Shown here: positions 1-11,143 of the stretch, piece by piece
How the letters are laid out: each line of letters starts with the position of its first letter
Position numbering within the stretch: the first letter of the stretch is position 1
Assembly (NCBI GenBank): GCA_003194525.1
Contig: NBIV01000039.1
Location: forward strand, 248,001 to 312,000
Source: Gracilariopsis chorda
Taxonomy: Eukaryota > Rhodophyta > Florideophyceae > Gracilariales > Gracilariaceae
Length of the DNA: 64,000 nt
Direction: 5' to 3'
Program-made: the position numbers and the translations under genes
The notes under the pieces: generated by a model
Database searches by the model: none
Told to the model about the DNA's origin: nothing
Seen by the model: only the letters and a program-made list of their open reading frames with translations

Positions 1-1446
1 TTTCTCATCAGAAGTCAACCCAGAAAGGTAGCGAGCAATATTAGCATAGTACGGTTCCAGTCCAGAAAACTGTACGGCGTCAGAGACCAGACAAACCAAA
101 CCCCCTTCGTCTTCGTGCACTTCAACTTCATTTCCATGAACGACCCTAGAGAGATAATCGGCAGCACCATTATCCTCGCCTGCGCGGTACTCAATCTCGA
201 AGTCATATTCAGCCAGGAAATCGAGCCAGCGTGCCAAGCGTCCGTGTATATCTCGCTTCTGGAATGCATAACGCAGAGCCATGTGATCAGTGATAACCTT
301 GAATGGAACAGACGAAAGAAGATACACCCTGAACTTCTTAAGAGCAAATATTACCGCCAAAGCTCCTCTTTCGCATGCAGAGTAATTTTTCTCTGCTGCA
401 GTCATGGTACGACTGGCAAATTGAAGCGGGTGAATCTTTCCAACCTCTTTCTTCTGAGATAACACTGCGCCAAGGGAAACACTGGAAGCGTCGGTCTCCA
501 CAATGAAAGGCTCCCCGAAGTATGGAAACAATGGGGGCTCTGTCAGCTTCTTCTTCAAACTGTGAAAGGCATCAAGCATCTCATCCGTCCATGTCAGAGT
601 CCTGGTCCCAGATGTAGCACTGTGAAGAGCTGAAGATGTCTCTGCAAAGCCTCTGATGAATCGGCGATAGTACCCTGCCAATCCAAGAAATGACCTTAGA
701 TCTGTCGTAGTTCTGGGGATTGGGGCGTCCTGTATCTTCTCAATCTTTGAATAGTCCACAGATACCCCACTGGAATCAATGACATTTCCAAGAAGAGATA
801 TTCTCGGGAGTGCAAAGAAACACTTTGACAACTTAAGCTTAAGGCCGTGCTTACTAATGCGTTCCAGCACTACCTTCAGATGAACAGTATGCTCTTCCAT
901 GCTATTAGAGAATATAACAACGTCATCAATATAGATCCTCACAAACGGCAGATCTTTAAGAACATGGTCCATCACCCGCTGAAAGGTAGAGGGAGCATTC
1001 ATTACACCAAAAGGCATGACTTCGAACATGAAAGATCCATACCTACAAACGAAAGTGGTCATCTCTTTGGATTCTTCAGATATTCTCACTTGCCAGTATC
1101 CAGAAAACAGATCGAGTGTAGTGAACACGCAACACCAGCCAAGGTCGTCAAAGATTTCCTCCATTCGAGGCAGCGGCCAGCGATCGGCCTTCATGACCTT
1201 ATTGAGTTCTCGGTAGTCCACAAAAAACCTTGGAGATCCATCTTTCTTAGAGGCTATGACCACTGGGAACGACCAGGCCGACGAAGAAGGGGTAATAATA
1301 CCGGCTTCAAGTAGGAGATCTATTTCCTTTCGAATGAAAGCTTTGTGCTTCGGGGACATTCTTCTTGCCCGGAAATATATTGGCTTATCAACAGTGAGCT
1401 CGAAGGAATGTGAGACGGGGACATCGGCAGGGCGCAGATCTGTTAG
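1..1446 (-). CDS. pol: Reverse transcriptase and RNase H of element A, open at the window edge
   Basis: The frame remains open from the TAA at 1447 to base 1. RT blocks read in order: SPKHKAFIRKEID, SSAWSFPVVIASKKDG, FFVDYRELNKV, FTTLDLFSGYWQVRI, MPFGVMNAPSTFQRVMD, then the catalytic YIDDVVIFSNS (codons at about 901-933). RNase H follows, with VITDHMALRYAFQK near 270-300 and RWLDFLAEYDFEIEYRAG downstream. The last visible residues are a linker that normally precedes the integrase zinc finger. Domain order and spacing are of the Ty3/gypsy (Metaviridae) type. No in-frame stop was found in the stretches I translated. Confidence 0.85.
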
Positions 1447-2406
1447 TTACCACGCGATTACATCAGCTTCTTTCAGGCATGAGCTCATCTCCTTTTGTTC
1501 TTTCTCTGGTACATGACAGAGCTTTGAGAACAACAACTCATCATGCTGATCCATAGTAGTGATGTCCAACTCTGGTATCATGCCATTACTTTCGTCTTGA
1601 GTCTTGCCTGTCAGAGCGACGACCAGTTCATCATCCTCCTCGGAATCGCTCTCATCACAAGCAGCGTCGGAGTCAGACGTAAAATCGTTAATATCCGTGT
1701 CACCTTCATCCCCTTCTGATACTTCAACGCGAGCATAGTCAAACCCAAGTGTCACTTTCTTGCCAGCTATTTTCATCTTAACTTGTTGATCACCAAGATC
1801 TAGGCAGGCCTGAAGCGTCTGAAGTGTGGGACACCCAACAATAATATCGAATGGAGGCCCTCCGATTACAAGGAAGTCCAATGGAATTGAAATGCCTCCG
1901 AACGAAATGGGCACATCATGAAGTATACTCTTACATACAGCGCTTGTTCCATTAGCAACCGTGATCTTCTTTGAGGTAGGTTCGGGCTCCAACGATAGTT
2001 TCATGCACTGCTTAGTGGACATGAGGTTAGGGACAGCACCAGAATCAAGCAAAGCTTCGGTTTCAGTTCCATATATCCTTACAGGAACCGCTTTCAGACT
2101 TCTAGGCTGTCTGCCAACTGGGGCAACAAAAGAGCGCCGGACATTGCTTTTTCGGCTAATGAACTTTCGAATCTCTTTTTTAGCGTCATCGGCGTCTCCA
2201 CGGATTAATTGCCCAAACGTGAGCGCAGATGAGGCATGAGCCAGCTCCGTTAGAACATTATACTTGCTTGCATGATCCTGTATGCTCTCTTTCCTGGACT
2301 TTTTCTGTTTTTGTTTCTTTTGCTTCTGCTCATGACCCTTTGTGCGGAGGAGTCTCTCTTCATAGCCAGGTGGGTTCAACAAGGAAGGGATAGGTGCTCT
2401 GCCATC
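1447..2406 (-). CDS. pro: Retropepsin-like protease region of element A
   Basis: Open frame directly downstream of the Gag TAA and in the same frame, with no clear ATG of its own, so it should be made as a Gag fusion if expressed. The aspartic protease signature ALLDSGAVPNLMS lies near residue 110 (D-S/T-G active site, here DSG), and the second hydrophobic flap motif PFDIIVGCPTLQ lies near residue 180. An acidic segment rich in Asp and Glu follows. The frame ends in TAA at 1447-1449, immediately before the RT domain, which again continues in the same frame. Confidence 0.8.
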   Translation of the reverse strand, partial: DGRAPIPSLLNPPGYEERLLRTKGHEQKQKKQKQKKSRKESIQDHASKYNVLTELAHASSALTFGQLIRGDADDAKKEIRKFISRKSNVRRSFVAPVGRQPRSLKAVPVRIYGTETEALLDSGAVPNLMSTKQCMKLSLEPEPTSKKITVANGTSAVCKSILHDVPISFGGISIPLDFLVIGGPPFDIIVGCPTLQTLQACLDLGDQQVKMKIAGKKVTLGFDYARVEVSEGDEGDTDINDFTSDSDAACDESDSEEDDELVVALTGKTQDESNGMIPELDITTMDQHDELLFSKLCHVPEKEQKEMSSCLKEADVIAW

Positions 2407-3426
2407 TTAACGGCACTGCTTCGGGAGCGCTTCACCATCGGCACTTCTCTTGGTCGTAGCGACGACTTCGGCACTCTGAGGGTTCTCAGTTACGATGGAA
2501 ACGGTATCAGACCTCTTCTGTGCGCCGGACGAAGAATCTTTCTGTTCCTCTCTGTTTCCCGACACCTTTCGAGTCTCTTCGGGCCTGATACGTCTCCAAC
2601 AATCAATCTCAGAGTGCCCAAGCTTTCCACACCTAGCACATCTGGTATCACGGTGTGGGTTGGCATCACATTGAGACGCGTAGTGACCGGGCTTCCTACA
2701 GTACGCGCATGTTTTCTCGTAATCTCTGCGCTCCGCCTGTGACTTCTTAACCATGAGAGTAAGCTCTGCAAACTGTTCGCATAATTTATCAACCTGGGAC
2801 TCCAAACCCTGGTGGAAAGAATGATCCAATGATCTGTGGTTTTGGACAATACGCTTCGGTGAGCCCATGAATGAAACATGCGAACCCATCGCTTTCTTGG
2901 CAGCATCGAAGGCTTTCACTTGAACCTTCAACTCTTCATAATCTTCTGAACCACGAAAGACGATAAACTGAGCTAAATAACCGTATTCCATCACCGCTTT
3001 TCTTAACAGGCCGAGTTTTGCCTTGCAATTGAATCCAGCTTTCTGGAAGAGGTTTTCCACATGACTCAAGGAACCAACCAAATCTCCATAATCCAGTTTA
3101 GCCGATATTGCCAGGCGAATATCTTCTTCAGGTTCTTCGACTTTTCCAAAGCGGTTGATAAAAGCTTGTTTCACGGATTGGTAATCTTTTGCTTCTTCAG
3201 AGAGGGAACCATTAATGGCGTAAGTATCATAATAAAACTCGAAGGCTTTCTTCTCTAGAAAGCCAAGAAGCTCGAGCGCCATATCGCCTTCGGTCTTTCC
3301 TCTCATAGCAACATTCTCAAAGTAGAAGAAAAACATCACAACGTCTACAGACAGTCCATCGAAAGAAGTGAATGTAGGGCTAGAATCAGAAGAATGCCCT
3401 CCTCTAGAGTACCATGTGGGCACCAT
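2407..3426 (-). CDS. gag: Gag polyprotein of element A (capsid plus two CCHC zinc knuckles)
   Basis: Predicted 339-residue Gag starting at the ATG on 3424-3426. The first two thirds are an alpha-helical capsid-like region, including a stretch like DYQSVKQAFINRFG typical of retrotransposon Gag. Near residues 245-280 there are two consecutive CX2CX4HX4C knuckles (CAYCRKPGHYASQC and CARCGKLGHSEIDC) that would bind the element RNA. It ends in TAA at 2407, and the following protease region continues in the same frame. A Lys/Ser-rich tail follows the knuckles. Function is assigned from family knowledge; the knuckle spacing is seen directly. Confidence 0.85.
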   Translation of the reverse strand: MVPTWYSRGGHSSDSSPTFTSFDGLSVDVVMFFFYFENVAMRGKTEGDMALELLGFLEKKAFEFYYDTYAINGSLSEEAKDYQSVKQAFINRFGKVEEPEEDIRLAISAKLDYGDLVGSLSHVENLFQKAGFNCKAKLGLLRKAVMEYGYLAQFIVFRGSEDYEELKVQVKAFDAAKKAMGSHVSFMGSPKRIVQNHRSLDHSFHQGLESQVDKLCEQFAELTLMVKKSQAERRDYEKTCAYCRKPGHYASQCDANPHRDTRCARCGKLGHSEIDCWRRIRPEETRKVSGNREEQKDSSSGAQKRSDTVSIVTENPQSAEVVATTKRSADGEALPKQCR

Positions 3427-4959
3427 CACGAGACGGTGACACAGGGGGCCAAAATAAATGACAAATTTGCCTAAAAAAGGTATTCCTCGTAGCTCGAAGC
3501 CCCAAAAAGATGAAACAACACGATCAAAAGATCAAATGAACAACCAATGCAGGGACCAAAAGGACTCAACCTGCAACGATAACAACAAATACAAAAGGAG
3601 AGCACAAGGCTCAATCCAAATATAAACTTCTTGATACTTCTTGAAACGGCGCACAACCCAAGAATTATTTGAAGGGTCACTAGGAGTCAGACTCCTGGCT
3701 TCCGGTAAGACACTCCGAATATGAAGTGATTTCTGCAGCCTAGCCGCTTCTGCACCAACCAGAAGCAGGTGCGTACAATCCTTACAGGGCTTCCAAAGGA
3801 GAGCTACTAACAACGGGATATGCTTTCACTCTATACCCAATCTGGCCCTTTGCAGCAGAGGTTGCACGGCACGTCGCCTGCGGACAGCTTCTCGTCAAGC
3901 ACGTCCGTCCGGAAACCACCAGGTCTTTCGACCGTCACCATTATCCGAGCAAAGCTCCGGTGGGGCTCACAGACGACAGAAGCGCCTTTGGTACACACTA
4001 CCCGTCTCCAGTCTACGCCAAGGGCGCTTCAACCGGTCTCAGCGACGGTAATGCCCCACCCCAAGTATGCACAAAGCGGCAAGCGCCTCACTAAGTGCGG
4101 TTGAGAGTTGATGGTTGATAGTAATAGTTGAGACAGTTGTGGGGGTGAGGAATTGAGATTTTGTTCTCCTTAAGATGAGTCCAGAACGAAGTTCGGGACT
4201 CAACTCGCCCTTTTAGAGAGTCAAAAAGCATGCAAAACAACACAGAAACGCATTACTACTTTCTACTTACTCATAAGTGCGTCTAGGTTACTCCATTGGC
4301 TTCTAGAAGCCTCTGGAGCTGCACAGTAACCAATAGTAATTTAGCAACTGGCGACTGCATCACCAAAATACAGTGGTAATGCTGGGGCAGCGAAGCTTAC
4401 AATGCTCCAGACACTGCTGGAGCACTCTACACGTGTGTTCCAGCAGTGCTGGAATATTCTACCAATTTCGCAACCGACAATAATATAGAGAACTGGTAGA
4501 CTTACTCTTAACACTACATTCATGAGTTATGTGAGTCAACAGATTACGGCACCTGCAAAAGTTGCAAATCTGCTATTGGTTCGTTTTGAAAATAGTAAAG
4601 TGCATTGAAATATCTGTGATCTAATACGTCTATTTCCATGAAAAGGTTCCCAAACACAAGCATATTTCTTTGTCTATCCTTCCTACAACTATACGTCCCA
4701 TGCCTATAAGCTTATCATAATAATATGGATGTATGCTAGTGTTTAGGTCGATGTTGTGGACACGTGTAGGAAAGTTTCTCACATTACCCATTGTATGTTT
4801 CAATCTCAAAGATAATCTGTTTCCCCCTTCATACTTCGTTGCTATCAGCTTTTTTGATGCTGGGAAGTATCCTCATATCAATGCAAAGTCGGGGCATGTC
4901 GTGTTTGCCAAAGTTCATGTCGTCGTTGTGGGTGTTCTTGTGATGGAGTATCTCCTGCT
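3427..4959. other. Leader/LTR-candidate region of element A and unassigned DNA
   Basis: No supportable gene. The part next to gag (about 3430-4250) probably holds the 5' leader and LTR of element A, because gag starts at 3426 and no other element end is visible, but no PBS matching a tRNA 3' end was recognised. From 4260 to 4960 the DNA is AT-richer with no coding signal that I trust. Confidence 0.4.
4404..4454. repeat. Pair of short perfect palindromes
   Basis: Two adjacent dyads: 4404-4423 (GCTCCAG, 6-nt loop, CTGGAGC) and 4438-4454 (TTCCAGCA, single G, TGCTGGAA). The core CCAG...CTGG is shared, so this may be a duplicated binding site or the eroded end of an element. Confidence 0.6.
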
Positions 4960-6872
4960 GTGGCATTGAGCCGCAAACGAGGAAATCAAGGCACCAGAAA
5001 TACACGGGGTCTTCCCGTCCGGCCGGCACCAAAGAAAGCTTGGCTATCTATAGGTAATGCCCTCGAAAACGGTCCAAGGCTCGTTAGACCATTCTCAGAC
5101 ACTACTTTGCAAACTGTGTCGGATATTTGGCGTTCATTTGGATGGAATCTGGCTACAAAACAAAATCTACCCCATCAGCATGACAGAGAGAATAACGTCT
5201 CTCTTAAGGAAAAAAACGTCGATGGAGCACAATGATTCAAACTGTGCTGTCCGGATCAGTGCAACTATCCCAGCTCATCTATCCGGCTGGTAATTCGGAA
5301 TTATTGCAAGACATTGCCAGAAATATATTGGCATCAGTGCCATCTGAGAGCAAGCAGATGGGAAAAATAGTTGAAGCATTAACAAAAACATACGCAAATG
5401 CACCAAAGGGTAGTCTTCAGGGCCGTGTTGCTGGAGCTGTTCTAGTGAAATCGCTATCGAAAAGGGACATATTTTAACTTCGTGATCAGAACAAGAAGGT
5501 TTCTCTCGGAGGCCTAAGCTTAGATACTGCATCTAAAAATTCCAGGGAAATGGTTTCTGGCAAGGCAATTCGTAAAACACAGGTCTCAAGGGCTAGGTTT
5601 GATCCAACAGCTGTTGCAGAGGCTCTAAAATTTTTGTTCAATCCGTCACATGTCGGGACTCTTTCATGGGGATATAAGGTTTTGAGAATATCTGCAAATG
5701 AAACGATTCCGCTACCAGCCTTGTCACATCGCGAAATAAGAAAAGATATCTACTTGGAGTACGTGACGTTTTGCGACCAAGAAAGTGCTACACATATTTC
5801 TCGGGGTTCGTTTGTGTTTAGCTAATGTTTAGTGTTATATTTGGGTAAGAGAGACTTCCCACTGCTGTTGAAAATGTTACTGTTCTGTTGGGTAAACGAT
5901 ACAGTTCAGTTTCTGCACCTACTTGCGGAGGATTTCGCCGAAACTCAACATCTTGCAAGCTAGTATCCTATCACATATAAATCATGTGCAACTTTTTCCG
6001 GCAGCAGTATGATTCTCATGCAGTGAGAATGGGTGACAAATCTCACAACCATGGCATTTATTATGGCTTGTAAAGGTCTCATAATAATCCAACACGCCAG
6101 AAAGAATATTGCAATACATATCAGTTTAGTACCGTTGTCTTCATAGAACTCAGGTGGCTGTTTCAAGTATATACAAACAAGCCTCCCGATTCCATGCAAG
6201 ACGCGTTGTCTGTATTGACAGATATAGACGAAAAAATAAAACTGTATGGCGGTCATCGTATACGCGTAAGTAATCAGCAGGATGTAATCTGTTCTTTGCA
6301 TTCTTCTTTGGAACCAACGTGTACACAAGGAGATCCAACAACACATGCTGGAGCTGTAATGGACTGGAAGATGAAATTAGAGACTATGTTGGGACGCGAA
6401 ACGACCCAGCAACACTTCGGTAAACGCGTTATTGTATGGCATAGATTTTTAGCAAGTTATTTTCTTCTGGAGGATGGAGAGGATGTTTTTATACTGTATA
6501 CTGCGACCAAGTACTCGATGGTACTAGCAAGCAGAACAACCTGGCAGTAGTTACAATGACTGAATGCTTTCTATTGCAACTTAAACAAGAAATAACATTC
6601 TTAGAATCTGTCACACAGCAGTCTAACAACGCTGGTTGTTATCATTCGAACGAGCTACTACTACTTTTACCGATTATTAGTGAAGCCTCAGCCATGAAAG
6701 CTTTACGGTTCATATATACTAAACGCAAGATGGTAAGGGACTTATTTACGCGCATTTAGCGAGAGGTACTGCACACATCAAGACGTTCATAAGAACGTCT
6801 CAAAGAAACAAAATACGGACAATTGCAACACAGAAAGTCTTGGCAGCAGCAATGGCATGTGGAAGAGGTATA
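4960..6872 (+). pseudogene. Decayed DDE-type transposase-like gene, 5' part
   Basis: Coding fragments in shifting frames. A block at 5232-5822 is one frame with a single TAA at 5475 and contains the motif LSWGYKVLRI and a downstream DIYLEY. A block at 6194-6550 contains DWKMKLETML, FGKRVIVWH and a late Tyr-rich end. A block at 6556-6759 contains SNNAGCYHSNELLLLLP and continues in another frame with HIKTFIRTSQRNK up to the chromovirus insertion. Acidic residues in DWKMK and in the degraded S(D/N)NAGCY motif are candidate DDE ligands. I recognise the pattern as a dispersed transposon protein found in protists and invertebrates but cannot name the superfamily. The gene continues at 12040. Confidence 0.6.
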
Positions 6873-7084
6873 TATGGATTGGCAGGACCTCACGATATTC
6901 GTTCGCAAGCAAGCAGCACCCAAAGGCCAATGGATCGATGAGGAGCTCCTTCTCCCCCCTCTCGCTCCCTTGGCTTTAATAAAGTAGTGTAGATTTCCAA
7001 AATTATAATTAGAAGTTGGGAGCACTGGCTCGACGGCGCTCAAAATACCCGACAGCAACTGACAGCGAGCTTGTGCGCGCCGCA
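6873..7084 (-). repeat. 3' LTR of chromovirus B
   Basis: Direct repeat partner of 11826-12039; the best-conserved core spans about 6897-7084. Left boundary is uncertain by a few bases because the terminal bases are mutated (TG at 6875 rather than at the exact target boundary). Confidence 0.7.
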
Positions 7085-7090
7085 GTGGTC

Positions 7091-7666
7091 TCAGCAACAA
7101 TGTTCGTTTGTTTCCTCAGGAAAGAAAAGTCGCATAGCTCGCTGCTTGAGCTCGCTTTTTTTCTTCATATAAAGAAAGTCCTGTAAAACGCCAGGTAGAT
7201 TTTCTGCTATGTTGCTGAGTGGGTTATACGTGAGGTCTACCTCATCGGGTAAACCATCCCACTGGACTAGTAGATCAATACCATTGGGTCCATCGCGGAT
7301 ATCACACAGCGAGTCAGCAGTCTGTACCTCTGTTTCGTTCATGCGCGCATACTGAAGCAATGCTGGATCAGCTTTCTTGCCATGCAGGTCTGCACGGTAC
7401 AGTATCATTTGGGATACATTCACCACCTGTTTTCTTTGATCAATGATGTTTTCGACTCCCAAAACCCAATCTGATTTGCTGGAAACAACACAGCGTGGCT
7501 CTTTCCACATGAACTGCAACTTGTGGGTCCTTTGTGATCGTGCTTCTTTAACCAGAACAAAACTGGCAACCAATATTTCGCTGCAGCGTATATTGGTCTT
7601 TTTTTTATGATGCTCGAGACTTCTTATCCGGCTCTTGCTCACTGTCGACTCGACATTTCTATGCAT
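7091..7666 (-). pseudogene. pol: Integrase C-terminus with chromodomain-like segment, element B
   Basis: A 191-residue open frame ending just inside the left LTR. The second half carries GIDLLVQWDGLPDEVD followed by YNPLSNIAENLPGVLQDFL, which is the chromodomain pattern (conserved aromatic-x-W, then a helix) of Ty3/gypsy chromoviruses. The usual W of the TWEP motif has been replaced (TYNP), so one wall of the methyl-lysine cage may be missing. The first half looks like the SH3-like GPY region (VSSKSDWVLGVENIID). Chromodomains direct integration toward marked chromatin in known elements. Confidence 0.65.
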
Positions 7667-8745
7667 GTCGTACAGTGTCTTTTAAAGTTCATCGACCCCA
7701 ATAGGCTGCCTCATGCGGATTTCATCGTGACATGTAGCGTGAGCAAACCGCTTGACCGGCCACGCCATCATGAGTGGCCTCAAGGGAACATGCCCAGTAA
7801 CACCATCGAGCAGTGTGCCTTATACGAGAGGTTCATCACTGCTGCGAATGCCAAGACGCTATAAAGGCTCATGATTCAGCACGCTCTGAACACATTCTGC
7901 AACTCGTGGCCATTCGTTCTTCTTGATCTTCCATTCCGACAGAATACCTTTGCAGGCTCTTAGCACTTCTCGAAAATTCCTATCTACTGACCCATTGCTC
8001 CGAGGACAGTATGGCGTCATAAAGTAATGCGAGTAGTAGAACTCTTCAGAAAGCCGGGGTAGTAACTGATTCTTAAAGTATGCACCTTGATCAGATACTA
8101 ATTAGTCCCAGCCCCCAAATGAAGCAATCCACATGCTCTTTGCTTCGGCGACTGCTTTGCTGTCCGCCTTTATGCAGGGCCACAGCCACAAATAAGGTGA
8201 AAGGTCATCACAAATAATTGAAATGTACTTCTGCTGCGTCGTGCTCTCTCCCATGAAAAAAACGCAGTGAAGAATCTCATTGGGTTTTGTAGTATGTATG
8301 GCACTTCAAAATGGACGGGAGATCCGCATGCCCGCTTGAGAGACAATGTACTGTATAAATATTTGATGGAGTATATCACATCAAGTCTTTGTGTTCTCCA
8401 GAACACTTGTTCACGCAACAAGTTGATGGTGGCGTCCACTCCACGATAACCACGCACTCCACAGTGCGCTACGACCATGAACTTCAGCAGCAGTTCTTTG
8501 TCCGATTCTGAAATAAGAAAAGCAATCGAAACCATCCAGGTGTTTGTAGTGTTGTTCCACGTCTGATTCATACAGTTGTTGGCCGCTATCCCTGCTTTGG
8601 CTTCAGATTCTCTTACCATGCCTACAGTCGTCCATATGAAATCTTTCCGGGTAGGTATAATTTGTTCGGCTCTCATGACCAAATTTTGAACTGATCTCAT
8701 AGATTTTTGGCATGTTTGGTAGGATTTGGTCCATCTTGTTAGCAT
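7667..8745 (-). pseudogene. pol: Integrase zinc-binding and core domains, element B (broken)
   Basis: Minus-strand translation gives a zinc-binding-like stretch (VVAHCGVRGYRGVDATINLL, then WRTQRLDV) at about 8380-8480. At about 7870-8110 it gives a core stretch VSDQGAYFKNQLLPR, then FMTPYCPRSNGSVDRNFRE. The position that is Glu in the D,D-35-E triad reads Asp here (GSVDR). Stops and frame changes separate the blocks, so no integrase could be made. The piece next to 8200 is the first-Asp region but is too degraded to place that residue. Confidence 0.6.
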
Positions 8746-8787
8746 GTCTGCAAAGATATTAAGCTTCCCAAGAATATGTTTGATCGT

Positions 8788-9405
8788 TTAATCAAACTGG
8801 GACAGGTACAGCGCCCATCGTTGCACCTTCGTGATAAAATAGCGTCCCAATGTCGGCTCAAAAGCATGGGGATTGAACGCAAACATCAGATTGCGGTGAT
8901 CAGTGTAGACATGAACTGGATTCTCGCCCAGAACGAAGTATTCCGGCTTTCGAAACACTTGATATATTCCGTACGCTTCTTTTTCAGGTGTAATGCATCT
9001 TTGCTGAGAGGAAGAGAATGGTTGACAAAAGAAAGCGAGAGGTAAGTGAGCCTGTTGGTTAATCTCTTTATGCAGTACCGACCGGTGCACGTGCGTGACC
9101 ATTCCAGACCAGTCCTTCTCAGAAGCGTCCGTCATGATACATATGACCTGATCAGATTTGGGATAGGACAATTGTACGGCATCGTTAAATCGCTGCTGAA
9201 CAGTCTTGAAAGCTGCTTCGTGCTCCGTTCCCCAGCCCAAACGTGTCAAGGGTATGTGTTGAATTCACGTTTTCGACCGCTTGGACGATATCTTTTATGC
9301 TTCTTCCAGAACCTCACGTAGCTTATATAGCAACTGTATGGCGTCCGGAATGCATTGAGACATCCACCGAACGCAGTGTAGAAACTCACAGAGTTTGGCA
9401 GCGGA
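8788..9405 (-). pseudogene. pol: RNase H domain of chromovirus B
   Basis: The frame at 8788-9249 reads QVICIMTDASEKDWSGMVT (first RNase H Asp), then CITPEKEAYGIYQVF (Glu motif) and VHVYTDHRNLMFAFNP (TDH motif). All three motifs are present in the order expected of gypsy RNase H, followed by the tether reading RWALYLSQFD. It is split from RT by a frame break near 9250-9400. Confidence 0.7.
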
Positions 9406-10158
9406 TTAGGGCGTGTCAATATGTTTCAGAGCCTCAACACGGGTAGGGTCAAGGCGATAACCGTTCTCGTCGATTATTCTGCCACACCACTTCACCTCTT
9501 TGTAGAAGAATGAACTCTTCTTAATTGAGATAAACAGCCCCTTTTCCACACATATCTGCAAGAACCGTTCCATTATGTCAAGTAGCATTGCCTCATTTTT
9601 GGCATGGATGGTAAAATCATTAATCTGCAGTTTAAAGTTGTCCTGCAGCTCCGCGAAGGCTGTTTGGACGCATCGTTGAAAATTTGGTACTGCATTCGTC
9701 AGGCCCATGAGTACTCTTCGCGATGAGAATATTTTTGTCGGGCTGATCACACCGCCTTTATCGTAGGAGTCCGGGTCAGGAGGAACTTGCCAATATCCGG
9801 ACACAAATCAATAATGATAAAGACCTTGCTTCCGGCGAAGTCATGGATTTCTGAATCGACATGAGGCATTGGCCAGACGATATTCTCAGTGGCAGAGTTG
9901 ATGGGGCGGTAGATCTACAGTCATCCTGAACTCTGCTCTTAAGCTTGGTGTCGCGACGACTAATGGCGCGGCGAGCCACTTCGCGTATGGATATGCCATC
10001 ATAAAGTTCATGTGCACAAGTTTCCGTACAAAAGCATCCATGAATATCCGCTGTGTTGGCGGGTGCTTGCACGCTTTCACCTTAACTGGTTTCCGTTTTT
10101 TACATGTTTCAATACGCAGCGGAGGAAAGCTGGCCGGGGGGGACTTTCCCAGCCTCAA
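9406..10158 (-). pseudogene. pol: Reverse transcriptase domain of chromovirus B (catalytic motif altered)
   Basis: Upstream block (about 9886-10150) has PPLRIETCKKRKPVKVKA and a KWLAAPLVVATP stretch followed by FRMTVDLPP, i.e. RT fingers. The downstream block (9406-9804) has SGYWQVPPDPDSYDKGG, LMGLTNAVPNFQRCVQ and, where Y/F-x-D-D should be, LQINDFTIHAK: the first catalytic Asp is Asn (ND). Two stops separate the blocks. The altered catalytic pair shows that this copy is dead. Confidence 0.65.
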
Positions 10159-10379
10159 CCGAAAACCCGCTTATTCCTAGTGAAACACTCGTCAAAACGC
10201 TGTTGTCATGTTCTACATAGATTTTTCTCTCTGCAGTCGTCTAGGGATTTGTCCATCGCAGCTCTAATATCTGAGTCCGAGTCTTCGCCAACATCCAGAT
10301 ACACATCTTCATCATCGATGTCATCCTCGTCCTCATTCGTGGCACCGTGCACTAACCCCTGCCCTTGTGTAGAGAGCAG

Positions 10380-11143
10380 TTAGATCTTGCTGCTATCTTG
10401 GTGTCTTTCGAGCTCCATTGTCGATGATACGTACAGTATTGGGATATGAACATCGTGTCCGACACTAGACATTGCAGCTGCCAGCAGTACGTGGTTGTTC
10501 AAACCTAGAGCGTTCAAGAGCTGTCTGCCTATCACAATCCTGGATGTCTGCTCATTCGCCACCAACCAATCAAAATTGGGAAGGATCATGCTCTTCCCAT
10601 GACTGATTTCTAGCATCACGTCCGCAGTGACTTTGAGATCGCATGTGCTTGGTGGTGCGGACTTGTTGAAGACATCAATGTGGCTTTTTGTGCGAGCTTA
10701 TGAATAGACTTCACACCCTCGAGCTTGCAAATCTGGTCGTACACATCTTTTGGTAGGATGTTTGCAGAAGCACCCTTGTCTGCAGTGACTTCTGTCTCAT
10801 GTTCAAAGCTACAGAAATACGCGTCGAAGACTGTGGAGGATAGATGCTCATCGTCACCAACTTTTTTCACAGAACCTGAGCCTTTGGTGGACTCCTTTCG
10901 ATTCTCTCTGAATGCTTTCATCAGAAACTTGACTTCTCCTGTAGTGGATTTCTGCCAGTCACGCATGTAGTGTCTCTTTCCTTCACAATTCGCTTTATTC
11001 AAGCAGAAATTTGTTTCTCGTTTGGGTTTAACATTGCGACTATCGTCTTCTCTGTCTCGCTTCCGCTTGTTTGATGGCGTGGTGGGCTGCTTGTTGGTAG
11101 AAACAATTGAGTGGTTTATGACATCTCTTTGGTTGCGATGCAC
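10380..11143 (-). pseudogene. Protease-like and Gag C-terminal region, element B
   Basis: The frame at 10616-11143 has a Lys/Arg-rich start, a degraded Cys-containing zinc-knuckle-like stretch (CLNKANCEGKRHYMRDW) and then VTADKGASANILPKDVYDQI, which aligns with the retropepsin D-S/T-G-A motif but with DKGA (active-site Thr/Ser lost). The adjoining frame 10380-10619 carries a late-protease-like stretch with RIVIGRQLLNALGL. The two overlap with a frame change, as expected of decay. Confidence 0.5.

Larger units (their letters stand above)
1..3426 (-). mobile_element. Ty3/gypsy-type retroelement A, truncated at the left window edge
   Basis: Read on the minus strand the order is gag (zinc knuckles), retropepsin, reverse transcriptase, RNase H; an integrase would lie beyond base 1. 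All domains are in one reading frame (codon low coordinate = 1 mod 3), interrupted by only two TAA codons, at 2407-2409 and 1447-1449. The 5' LTR should lie to the right of 3430, but with no second copy in the window its limits cannot be set. RT and RNase H motifs are well preserved, so the element is fairly young. Confidence 0.85.

Noticed and set aside
3427-4250. 5' LTR of element A
   Set aside because: Without a second copy in the window the ends and PBS could not be set, so it is only described as a candidate region.
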